Under the pieces are notes generated by a model. The model was not told the origin of the DNA. It ran no database searches and saw nothing but the letters and a program-made list of their open reading frames with translations. From QHXQ01 sp036389395 (GTDB taxonomy: Bacteria; Acidobacteriota; Blastocatellia; Pyrinomonadales; Pyrinomonadaceae), in NCBI GenBank assembly GCA_036389395.1, contig DASVPY010000085.1:134021-198020 (forward strand): a DNA stretch of 64,000 nt, in the 5' to 3' direction. Positions 1-6,830 of the stretch are shown here, in pieces; positions within the stretch are counted from its first letter, which is position 1; each line of letters opens with the position of its first letter. The position numbers and the translations under genes were made by a program.

Positions 1-35
1 AACTGGCCGCGTCGGCGCTGCATCAGCTCGGCTGA
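1..35 (+). CDS. 3' end of an unidentified gene (partial)
   Basis: An open frame enters from the left edge and ends at a TGA at 33-35; the last residues read LAASALHQLG. The repeat hairpin that begins at position 40 sits directly behind this stop, as repeats do behind many genes in this window. Only eleven codons are visible, so neither the product nor the frame can be confirmed. Confidence 0.35.
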   Translation, partial: LAASALHQLG

Positions 36-39
36 GGAC

Positions 40-149
40 GTTCAAAGTTCAAGGTTCAACGTTCAACGTTCGATAGCGCCGCACAGCGATAAACCTGCGC
101 CACGAACGTTACGCGCCGACGTTGAACCTTGAACCTTGAACTTTGAACT
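40..149. repeat. Inverted pair of heptamer repeats (unit GTTCAAG)
   Basis: Left arm 40-70 and right arm 118-149 are built from imperfect 7-nt units (GTTCAAA, GTTCAAG, GTTCAAC) and are almost fully complementary, giving a stem of about 30 bp around a loop of about 47 nt. The right arm ends just before the start of the DsbD-like gene and creates a spurious TTG-led extension of that frame. Same family as 28753-28835 and the inner part of 45589-45727. Confidence 0.85.
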
Positions 150-162
150 CATTACGACCAAC

Positions 163-720
163 ATGATGAGACGCACACCGACTCGACGCGCCGCGCTGTT
201 CGTCTGCGCCGCGCTGTTACTAATTGTGCCCGCGGGCCGTGCCGCCGCGCCGCAGGCGGGGAACATCAACGTCAACGGGTTCTTCGCCGCCGACAAGGCG
301 CAGCAGGGGCGCGTGCTACAGGCGGCCGTCGTGCTCGACATCCCCGACGGCTTTCACGTCAACGCCAACCGGCTGACGAACAAGTTCCTGATCCCGACCG
401 AGTTGAAGGTGGACGCGCCGAAGGGCTGGCGCGTCGGCCCCGTCAGCTACCCGCGCGGTGTCGTCCGCCGGCTCTCCTTCAGCAAGGACGCCGTGCAGCT
501 CTACGAGGGCCGCACCGTCATGCGCTTCACCGTCACCGTGCCGGCCAGCTACCAGCAGGGCGTGACGGAACTGCGCGCGCGCGTCCACTACCAGAGCTGC
601 AACAACGAGATGTGCTTCCCCCCGACCGACCGCGACGTGCGCATGTCCATCGCCGTCGTCGGCCCGACCGACTCAGTCAAGCGCATCAACGGTCAATACT
701 TCGGCCGAGGAAAGGGCTGA
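163..720 (+). CDS. Secreted protein with DsbD N-terminal (alpha) domain
   Basis: The 185-residue product begins with a signal peptide (MMRRTPTRRAALF..., hydrophobic core, cleavage near GRAAA) and is otherwise one domain. The C-terminal YQSCNNEMCFPP stretch matches the cysteine pair of the periplasmic N-terminal domain of DsbD-type reductases, where these cysteines pass electrons from the membrane domain to periplasmic partners. The membrane and thioredoxin domains of DsbD are absent here, so this is a stand-alone alpha domain. The start is ATG 163 (or 166); an upstream in-frame TTG at 136 lies inside the repeat arm and is rejected. No strong Shine-Dalgarno is visible. The redox role is inferred from the domain; the partner is unknown. 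Confidence 0.78.
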   Translation: MMRRTPTRRAALFVCAALLLIVPAGRAAAPQAGNINVNGFFAADKAQQGRVLQAAVVLDIPDGFHVNANRLTNKFLIPTELKVDAPKGWRVGPVSYPRGVVRRLSFSKDAVQLYEGRTVMRFTVTVPASYQQGVTELRARVHYQSCNNEMCFPPTDRDVRMSIAVVGPTDSVKRINGQYFGRGKG

Positions 721-732
721 GGGAGGGGAGAT

Positions 733-882
733 GAAGAAGTCAGGAGTCAGAAGCCAGAAGCCAGAAGGAGGAAGCCGGCCCGCGGACTCCGACGCCCGAC
801 TCCTTGCTTCCGGCTTCCGGTTACTTACTTCTGGCTCTTGGCCCCGGACTTCTGACTTCTAACTTCTGGCTTCTGGCTTCTT
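733..882. repeat. Inverted pair of heptamer repeats (unit CAGAAGC / GAGTCAG)
   Basis: Left arm about 733-778 has CAGAAGC and GAGTCAG units; right arm about 796-882 has the complementary CTTCTGG and CTGACTT units. The element fills the gap between two convergent genes and could act as a bidirectional terminator. The TAA stop of pgeF at 881-883 abuts the right arm. Same family as 31244-31350, 44097-44222 and the inner part of 50641-50804. Confidence 0.82.
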
Positions 883-1774
883 AGTCCGTCACCCCTATCA
901 CCGCGAGCAGCCGGCCGGTGCGGCCGTGGAGGGGCTTGTCGCGGCGGTAGGAGAAGAAGAGGTCGGGGCGGCAGATGGTGCAGAGGGGCGCGGCGTGAAT
1001 CTGTTTGAGTGGCACGCCCGCCGCCGTGAGTTGCGCGCGGTTGGCGGCGTGCAGATCGATGAGGGCGTGACCGGGGCGCGTCGGCGTCAGCCAGTCGGCG
1101 GCGGCGGCGAAGCGTGCGTGGAACGTGTCGAGGACTTCGCGCCCGACCTCGTAGCAGCAGCCGAGGGCGGCCGGGCCGATGGCGACGCGCACGTCTTCGG
1201 GACGCGTGCCGTACTCGGCGCGCATACGTTCGAGCGCGCGCGCGACGATTGACGCGGCCGTGCCGCGCCAGCCCGCGTGGACGGCGGCGCAGGCGCGGCG
1301 GCGCGCGTCGCCCAGGAGCACGGGCACGCAGTCCGCGGTCTTGACGCCGAGCAGGACGCCGGGCGCGGCAGTCGTGAGTGCGTCGCAGTGTTGTTGTTCG
1401 GTCGCGCGCGCCGCGCGCTCGTCGCCGACGACGCACACGTCTTGCCCGTGCACCTGCCAGACGGCGGCGAGCGTCCAGCGACCGGGGATGAGTGCGAGGA
1501 AGCGGCGGCGGTTCTCGTGTATGTTGGCGGCCGCGTCGTCGTCGAAGCCGGCGAGGTTGAGGTCGGCGTCGGGGAACGGGCTGACGCCGCCGGTGCGCGT
1601 CGAGCAGGCGTTGGCGAAGCCGGCGCGTTCGAGGGGGGCGCAGACGAGGGCGCGCACCGCGCCGCGCGCGCGCCAGTAGAAGCCCGCGCGCGCGAGCCGT
1701 TCATCTTCGGCGGTCGCGCCCGCGCGCGGGCCGTCGGCTTCCGTGATCGTCTCGGTCGGCGATTCGTTCTTCAT
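881..1774 (-). CDS. pgeF: Polyphenol oxidase / purine nucleoside phosphorylase family (YfiH, PgeF)
   Basis: The 297-residue protein matches the YfiH/YlmD/LACC1 family. Visible signatures are the TRTGGVS segment near residue 60, DADLNLAGF, WQVHGQDV, the TADCVPVLL cysteine motif and HAGWRGTA, which supply the His-Cys-His zinc site, and a late CCYEVG. Members have been described as peptidoglycan-editing enzymes that remove misincorporated L-Ser or Gly from the muramyl peptide, and also as multi-substrate purine nucleoside phosphorylases; the sequence does not decide between these. It starts at ATG 1774, 37 bases from the divergent acpS start, so the two genes share a very short control region. 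Confidence 0.92.
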   Translation of the reverse strand: MKNESPTETITEADGPRAGATAEDERLARAGFYWRARGAVRALVCAPLERAGFANACSTRTGGVSPFPDADLNLAGFDDDAAANIHENRRRFLALIPGRWTLAAVWQVHGQDVCVVGDERAARATEQQHCDALTTAAPGVLLGVKTADCVPVLLGDARRRACAAVHAGWRGTAASIVARALERMRAEYGTRPEDVRVAIGPAALGCCYEVGREVLDTFHARFAAAADWLTPTRPGHALIDLHAANRAQLTAAGVPLKQIHAAPLCTICRPDLFFSYRRDKPLHGRTGRLLAVIGVTD

Positions 1775-1811
1775 CCGTGCTCGTTTCCGTCAGCGAGTCT
1801 CGACAGCTTCC

Positions 1812-2195
1812 GTGATCGTCTCCATTGGGATCGACATCATCGAGGTCGGGCGCGTGCGCGCGACGCTTGAGCGGACGCCGCGCTTCGCGGCGCGCGTCTT
1901 CACGGCCGCGGAGCGCGCCTACTGCGACGGGCGCGGCGCGACCGCCGCGCAACATTATGCCGCGCGCTTCGCCGCGAAAGAAGCGGCGCTGAAGGCGCTC
2001 GGCACGGGCTGGCGCGGCGGCCTCGCGTGGCACGACGTAGAAGTCGTCTCGAACGAGGCCGGCGCGCCCGCGCTCGTCTTCCGCGGCGCGGCCCTCGAAC
2101 TGCTCCAACGCCTCGGCGCGGACGCCGCCCACCTCACCCTCTCGCACACCACCGAGCACGCCGTCGCCCAGGTCATCTTAGAACGACGCGCTTGA
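1812..2195 (+). CDS. acpS: Holo-[acyl-carrier-protein] synthase
   Basis: The 127-residue product has the AcpS signatures: GIDIIEVGR at residues 6-14 with the Mg-binding Asp, RFAAKEAALKALG in the middle (Glu of the metal site), and a C-terminal LSHT motif. The enzyme transfers 4'-phosphopantetheine from CoA to the serine of apo-ACP, activating fatty acid synthesis. GTG 1812 is chosen because translation then begins directly with the conserved strand (VIVSIGID) and gives the normal family length. The frame stays open back to a GTG at 1743, but that would run antisense through pgeF. A 17-bp copy of the start region lies exactly 69 bp upstream inside pgeF. Confidence 0.92.
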   Translation: MIVSIGIDIIEVGRVRATLERTPRFAARVFTAAERAYCDGRGATAAQHYAARFAAKEAALKALGTGWRGGLAWHDVEVVSNEAGAPALVFRGAALELLQRLGADAAHLTLSHTTEHAVAQVILERRA

Positions 2196-2220
2196 GTGCG
2201 AGCCATTCGCAGATCAGTTC

Positions 2221-2302
2221 AACACAGAGTACACAGAGGTCACACAGAGGACACAGTAAGAACTCTCTGTGCCTTCTGTGCTAACTCTGTGTACTCTGTG
2301 TT
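2221..2302. repeat. Inverted CACAGAGG-type repeat
   Basis: Left arm 2221-2256 carries ACACAGAG units; right arm 2265-2302 carries the complementary CTCTGTGT units, with an 8-nt loop. It lies between convergent acpS and the PBP gene, where it could terminate transcription from both sides. Same family as 7979-8077, 16375-16443, 30404-30499, 49518-49599 and 60203-60264. Confidence 0.85.
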
Positions 2303-2340
2303 AATCCGGCCGCGCGCCTCACTCAACCGCGAGACCACAC

Positions 2341-4899
2341 TCACGGCTCGGGGCGCAGGTCGTTGACGAGGCGCGGGCGGCCGTTGATGTTGGTCTCGAT
2401 GCGCGTGGGCACGACGAGTGGGGGCGGTGCGGCGGGTGCGTCAATGGCCGGCAGACTCGGCACGCGCTTTGGCATGACGGTGGGTGCGGCCGCGGGGGTG
2501 ATCGTTTGGGCGGCGGCGTCGGTCGGCGGAGCGGCGTCGGCGTAAGCGACGAGGGCGAGGGGCGGTTGGTGCGTGTAGCACAGGTCGAGGGGCGCGAGCG
2601 CGGGCGTGACCGCGATGCGCTGGCGCTGCGGGCAGGCGGGGCCGGCGAGTTGGCCTGTTTCGGGATCGATCTCGACCGTCGTGATGCCGTCGGGGCGCAT
2701 GAAGGCGTCGCCGCCGAGTTCGGGCCGGAGCGCGACCGCCTGCTGCACGAACTCCTGCCACACGGGCAGGGCGCTGGCCGCGCCCGTCAGGCCCAACTGC
2801 GTGTTGTCGTCGAAGCCGACCCAGACGACGCAGACGAGGTTCGGCGTGTAGCCGGCGAACCAGCCGTCGCGCGACGTGCCGGTCTTGCCGGCGACGGCCG
2901 TCAGCCGCGCCAGCCCGCGCGCCGAGCGCGCCGTGCCTTCGTCAATCACGTCCGCCAGCATGTCCGTGATCATGTAAGCGGTCGAGGGGCGCACGACCTG
3001 ATGCGCGACGGGCAGAAGCTCCTGGCGCAAAGGCGTGCCGTCGGCGGCGAGCGCGCGCGTGACGGCCGTGGCTTCGGCGCGCGCGCCGCTGTTGGCGAAG
3101 GCGGTGTAGGCGCTGGCGATCTCAAGCGGCGTCGCCTCGGTCGTGCCGAGCGCGAGCGCCGGGTAAGGTTCGGGCTTCGGCAGGCCGAACTGCGCCGCGA
3201 CCGACGCGACGCGCGTCAGCCCCGTGCGCAGGGCCAGATCAACCGTGACGACGTTGAGCGAGCGCACCAGCCCCGTGCGCACGGTGACGGGGCGCATCGT
3301 GTACGCGCCGCCGTAGTTGGCCGGACGATAGGTGGCGCGCTGGTCGTAGGCGAATTCGCGCGGCGCGTCCAAGACGAGCATGGCGGGCGAGACGCCGCTC
3401 TCCAACGCGGCGGCGTAGACGAAGGGCTTGAAGACAGAGCCGGGCTGGCGGCGCGCGTCCGTCGCGCGGTTGAGTTGCGTGCGCGCGTAGCTGTCGCCGC
3501 CGACCATCGCCAGGACGTGCCCTGTGCGCGGGTCGAGCGCGACGAGCGCGGCCTGCGGCGTGGCCTTGCCTTCGTAAACCTTCGCCAGTTGATCGAGCTG
3601 CCGGCGCACGGCCGCTTCGGCGATCTGTTGCAGGTCGAGATCGAGCGTGGTGTAGACGCGCAGGCCCGTCTCGTCGGCGGGCGCGGCGTGCTGCAACTGC
3701 GCGTCGAGTTGCCGGCCCACGTAGTCTATGAAGTAAGGCGCGACGGCCGCCGTCTCGTCGGCGAGCGGCGCGACGGCGACCGGCTCGCGGCCGGCGGCGC
3801 GCGCCTGCTCCAAGGTGATCGCGCCGTCGCGCACCATGCCGGCGAGCACGACGTTGCGGCGCGCGCCCGCCTCGTCCGGGTGGCGGTCGGGCGCGTAGCG
3901 CGCGGGACTCTGGATCCTGCCGGCGATGGTCGCGGCTTCGGCGAGCGTCAGGTCTGGCAGGTCCTTGCCGAAGTAGACGCGCGCCGCCTGCGCCACGCCG
4001 CGCACGCCCGTCCCGCCGCGCTGGCCTAAATAAACTTCGTTGCAGTAGAGCGCGAGTATGTCCTGCTTGGAGAGGCGGCGTTCGAGCGCGGCGGCGAGCA
4101 TGGCCTCTTCAAACTTGCGGCGCAGCGTGCGCGCGGGCGTCAGGTAAGTGTTCTTGACCAACTGCTGCGTGATGGTCGAGCCGCCCTGGCGCTCGACCTC
4201 GTTGGCGCGGTTCAAGCCCGCCCAACTGAGCAGCGCGCGCCCCAGGCCGCGGAAGTCTAAACCGCCGTGCGTGAAGAAGCGTCGATCCTCTATGGCGAGG
4301 ACGGCGTGCGTGAGCACGGGCGGCAGATCGTTATAGCCGAGCGCGGCGCGGCGCGCGGTCTTGAGACTCGCGTCGGTCGTGAGCGGTTCGGGTTCGAGCG
4401 CGAAGGCCGGGAGCGAGGCGGCGTCGGCGGTCAACTCGGCGATGCGGCCGCGGCGGTCGAAGGTGACGCGGACGACGCCGGGCGCGTCCGCGCCTTCGCG
4501 GCGCGGCAGTATCTCGACGCTCGCTTCGTGCGCCACGAACGCGCCGTTCCAGACGTTGCTCGCGTCGTTCTCGGCGTAGCCGGCGCGGCGCAGGATGTCG
4601 ATCAATTTGTCGCGCGAGATGTTTTGGCCGGGGCGCAGGACGCGCGGCGCGGCGTAGAGACCGGCGCGGCTCGTGAGATAACCGCCCGCGAGGCGTGCGT
4701 CCACGGTCTGCGCCGCCGTCTGGTAGGCGTAGACGAGCGCGGCGAGCGTACACGCGCAGGCGGCGCACAGGGCGACGAGCGCGCCGCGCAGGACGAGCGC
4801 GCGGCGGTTGGCGCGCTCATTACGCACGCGCAGTTCGCGCACGCGCGCTCGGCGCGGCGGCCAACGCGGCTTGCGCGCCGCTGTGATCTCAATCGGCAT
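2341..4899 (-). CDS. Bifunctional penicillin-binding protein, PBP1B type
   Basis: This 852-residue class A PBP polymerises lipid II glycan strands and cross-links their peptides at the outer face of the inner membrane. Order: a basic cytoplasmic tail, a membrane helix at about 38-60, a UB2H-like domain at about 70-160 (the hallmark of PBP1B), a GT51 transglycosylase with EDRRFFTHGG near residue 205 and GGSTITQQLVKN, then a transpeptidase with SVFK (nucleophile Ser), SLN and KTGTS boxes all intact. The C-terminus is Ala/Pro-rich and probably flexible. It is convergent with acpS and separated from the next gene by a perfect repeat hairpin. The start ATG 4899 gives a sensible cytoplasmic tail. 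E. coli mrcB is the closest named analogue. Confidence 0.94.
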   Translation of the reverse strand: MPIEITAARKPRWPPRRARVRELRVRNERANRRALVLRGALVALCAACACTLAALVYAYQTAAQTVDARLAGGYLTSRAGLYAAPRVLRPGQNISRDKLIDILRRAGYAENDASNVWNGAFVAHEASVEILPRREGADAPGVVRVTFDRRGRIAELTADAASLPAFALEPEPLTTDASLKTARRAALGYNDLPPVLTHAVLAIEDRRFFTHGGLDFRGLGRALLSWAGLNRANEVERQGGSTITQQLVKNTYLTPARTLRRKFEEAMLAAALERRLSKQDILALYCNEVYLGQRGGTGVRGVAQAARVYFGKDLPDLTLAEAATIAGRIQSPARYAPDRHPDEAGARRNVVLAGMVRDGAITLEQARAAGREPVAVAPLADETAAVAPYFIDYVGRQLDAQLQHAAPADETGLRVYTTLDLDLQQIAEAAVRRQLDQLAKVYEGKATPQAALVALDPRTGHVLAMVGGDSYARTQLNRATDARRQPGSVFKPFVYAAALESGVSPAMLVLDAPREFAYDQRATYRPANYGGAYTMRPVTVRTGLVRSLNVVTVDLALRTGLTRVASVAAQFGLPKPEPYPALALGTTEATPLEIASAYTAFANSGARAEATAVTRALAADGTPLRQELLPVAHQVVRPSTAYMITDMLADVIDEGTARSARGLARLTAVAGKTGTSRDGWFAGYTPNLVCVVWVGFDDNTQLGLTGAASALPVWQEFVQQAVALRPELGGDAFMRPDGITTVEIDPETGQLAGPACPQRQRIAVTPALAPLDLCYTHQPPLALVAYADAAPPTDAAAQTITPAAAPTVMPKRVPSLPAIDAPAAPPPLVVPTRIETNINGRPRLVNDLRPEP

Positions 4900-4911
4900 A
4901 AACGTTAGTGG

Positions 4912-4992
4912 AAGGGATGAAGGATGAGGGATGAGGGATGAAAAAGAGTAGCTTGTCTTTCTTCATCCCTCATCCCTCATCCTTCATCCCTT
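4912..4992. repeat. Perfect inverted heptamer repeat (unit GATGAGG)
   Basis: Left arm 4912-4942 and right arm 4962-4992 are perfectly complementary over 31 bp, even though the tandem units differ (GATGAAG, GATGAGG, GATGAGG, GATGAA). The 19-nt loop has a further short AAAGA/TCTTT pairing. It lies just upstream of the PBP gene start. Related units occur at 37409-37506 and 50641-50804. Confidence 0.9.
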
Positions 4993-5107
4993 ACTCAAGA
5001 CGCACGTCGCCGCCGAACGAGGCGCGGCCTCGCCCCAAGCGTTGCGCCGTGGCTGTCTGTCCTTGCGCTTAAGTAAACGACTAATCGGGCGCGGATTCTC
5101 GCGCGCC

Positions 5108-5287
5108 TCACTGTTGCGTGCTGGCGACGGTCAACGTCTCGGCCGGCGCGGGTCTATCCAACTCACTCTGCGCCGCCGCGCCCGAACTAGCCCACAGGGA
5201 GAGCGCCGTCGTCCAGACGGCGAGTGCGATCATGACCACGATCAGGGCGAGCAACTGCGCGAGGCTGCCGGTCAACTCCTTCTTCAT
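5108..5287 (-). CDS. Small single-span membrane protein (59 aa)
   Basis: An uninterrupted minus-strand frame from ATG 5287 to TGA 5108 encodes MKKELTGSLAQLLA followed by a strongly hydrophobic segment (LIVVMIALAVWTTALSLWA, about residues 13-32) and a short polar, Ala/Ser-rich tail ending STQQ. The arrangement fits a small inner-membrane protein with a basic N-terminus and one helix. A GGGGAA lies about 11 bases upstream as a weak ribosome site. I recognise no family. The hydrophobic pattern and the absence of a competing gene support it; it could still be a chance frame. Confidence 0.5.
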   Translation of the reverse strand: MKKELTGSLAQLLALIVVMIALAVWTTALSLWASSGAAAQSELDRPAPAETLTVASTQQ

Positions 5288-5583
5288 GTCGGCTCATTCC
5301 CCTTCGTCGTAAAAGCTCCGGCGACCGCTGCGGCAATGACCGTGCCGCAGCGCCCGCGCGCCTACAAGCCTACCCGCCCCGCCGCCGCCACGCGCCTATA
5401 GTCCGCCCCCAACGCGGTTTACGCCGCCCGCGCGCGCAAACGCCCGTCGCGCCCGCGCGCCTAACGCGGCCCCGTTTGATCGTTTAGTTTCCGTACAAGG
5501 ATTTTGATCGGATACGCCCGGACGCCGCGTCGGGGCCGTGGCGGGCCGCCCGCGCGCGCCTGAATTTCGCGGCAACCCAACCC
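5288..5583. other. Gene-free GC-rich stretch, no clear feature
   Basis: No frame here has convincing protein character, and I see no promoter or terminator. It leads into the palindromes that begin at 5584. Confidence 0.5.
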
Positions 5584-5640
5584 GGTTGCGAAGTAATTGC
5601 ATGAAATTACGGCTCAACTCCACGCAATTACTTCGCAACC
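5584..5640. repeat. 17-bp perfect inverted repeat
   Basis: GGTTGCGAAGTAATTGC at 5584-5600 is repeated in inverse at 5624-5640 around a 23-nt loop. The arms are AT-richer than the surroundings. The element touches the larger palindrome that starts at 5637. Confidence 0.88.
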
Positions 5641-5692
5641 ACGCCTGGTTTCGTTAGAACCACGCGTGGTTCTAACGAAATCAGGCGTGGTT
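5637..5692. repeat. 56-bp loop-less palindrome
   Basis: The half-sites 5637-5664 and 5665-5692 are complementary over 28 bp except for one position, which would be a G-U pair in RNA. The centre is CCACGCGTGG with no loop. Such a loop-less palindrome is unusual in bacterial DNA because it tends to be lost in replication unless maintained. It contains no gene. Confidence 0.9.
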
Positions 5693-5746
5693 CCGGCGGA
5701 GCCGGGCGCGGTTGCGGCTTAATCGCAAGGGGTTATGGGCAACGCT

Positions 5747-5894
5747 CTGCCGGGAGCGCGGGCATCCCTGCCCGCCAAAGCGTGCTGAAGCACGCTTAAC
5801 AGGTCGCGGCGGCACTCAACGCTTGAGTGCCGCCGTCTCTTTCTGTTCGCGCTGCCGCGCTCATGGCGGGCAGGGATGCTCGCGCTCCCGGCAG
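5747..5894. repeat. Three-way-junction repeat element
   Basis: An outer stem of 31 bp (5747-5777 with 5864-5894, one G-U wobble, core GGGCATCCCTGCCCGCC) encloses two inner hairpins: 5778-5797 (9 bp, 2-nt loop) and 5807-5835 (13 bp, 3-nt loop CGC). The whole would fold as a cloverleaf in RNA or single-stranded DNA. It ends 16 bases from the stop of the patatin gene. This is a REP-like layout with no transposase nearby. Confidence 0.88.
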
Positions 5895-5910
5895 GGAGGC
5901 CGTGGTTCAT

Positions 5911-6783
5911 TCAGGCGCGGCGCGGCTGGGCGGGGCGACCGAGGAGGCGTTGGAGCCAGGAGGGCTGGGCGGCGTCGGGCGGGGGCGCGAGCAGGCCGCG
6001 GAGTTGTTCGACGGCGGCGGCGGCCGCCTCTTCGCCGGCCGCGATCAGTTCGTCGGCGCGCGTCATCTCGTCCCAGCGTATGTGCCCGACCGGCGGCGCG
6101 ATGACCACTTCGGCCTCGCGCAACTGGTGCGCGGAGGCGGCCCTTTGCACGACGATGAACGACTGCAACAGCACGCCGATGGCCGAGAGCGGCGGGCCCA
6201 TGAACTTCGCGCCCTCCTGGTTCACGTCCACCGCGACGACGATGTCCGCGCCGAGCGCGCGCGCCGCGGCCACGGGGATGTTCGCCACCAACCCGCCGTC
6301 CACCAACTGCCGCCCGCGCTCGTCCACCACGGGCACGTACCAACCCGGAATCGCGCAGCTCGCGCGGACGGCGAACGCCACGTCGCCCTCCTTGAGCACG
6401 ACGGCCGCGCCCGTGTGCAGGTCTGTGGCGACGGCGGCGAAGGGGATCGGCAACTCCTCGAAGCGCGTGCGCGGGAAGCGCGCGCGCACGTACTCCTCCA
6501 TGCGCGCGTTCGACTGCACGCCCAGACGCGAGAAGGTCATCTTGCCGAAGTCGCGCCAGCGCATCGTGCGCGCGTGCGCGGCCAGGTCGGCGATGGGCAC
6601 GCCCGCGGCGAACGCGCCGCCGACGAGCGCGCCGGCCGACGTGCCCGCCACGCAGTCAATCGGAATCCCCTGCGCCAAGAGCGCGCGCAACACGCCGACG
6701 TGCGCCGCGCCCCGCGCCGCCCCGCCCGACAGGGCGAGACCGACGCGCGGTCTCGTCCAACGCTCCCCTTCCACGCGCCGCAT
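5911..6783 (-). CDS. Patatin-like phospholipase (RssA/NTE family)
   Basis: The 290-residue product has the complete patatin active site: the oxyanion loop SGGAARGAAHVGVL at about 19-32, the nucleophile elbow GTSAG at 47-51 (Ser49), and the catalytic Asp in VDGGLVANIP (Asp162). It is predicted to be a serine lipid acyl hydrolase acting on phospholipids or lysophospholipids. ATG 6783 is taken as the start because it precedes the conserved first strand by twelve residues; the frame stays open upstream but there overlaps the 3' end of the preceding gene. It lies 47 bases behind the binding-lipoprotein gene on the same strand, so the two are probably co-transcribed. Confidence 0.92.
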   Translation of the reverse strand: MRRVEGERWTRPRVGLALSGGAARGAAHVGVLRALLAQGIPIDCVAGTSAGALVGGAFAAGVPIADLAAHARTMRWRDFGKMTFSRLGVQSNARMEEYVRARFPRTRFEELPIPFAAVATDLHTGAAVVLKEGDVAFAVRASCAIPGWYVPVVDERGRQLVDGGLVANIPVAAARALGADIVVAVDVNQEGAKFMGPPLSAIGVLLQSFIVVQRAASAHQLREAEVVIAPPVGHIRWDEMTRADELIAAGEEAAAAAVEQLRGLLAPPPDAAQPSWLQRLLGRPAQPRRA

Positions 6784-6830
6784 GATGCTTCGCAGTTCTT
6801 GCGCCCGACCGCGGCGGGCGCGCGTCCGTC

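Noticed and set aside
136..162. TTG start for the DsbD-like protein
   Set aside because: It lies in the repeat arm and would add repeat-encoded residues before a normal signal peptide.
2506..4029. Long plus-strand open frame opposite the PBP gene
   Set aside because: It is a shadow of a high-GC coding strand: Arg/Ala/Gly-rich, with no domain or signal. The same applies to long antisense frames opposite tamB, bamA, acs and the receptor.
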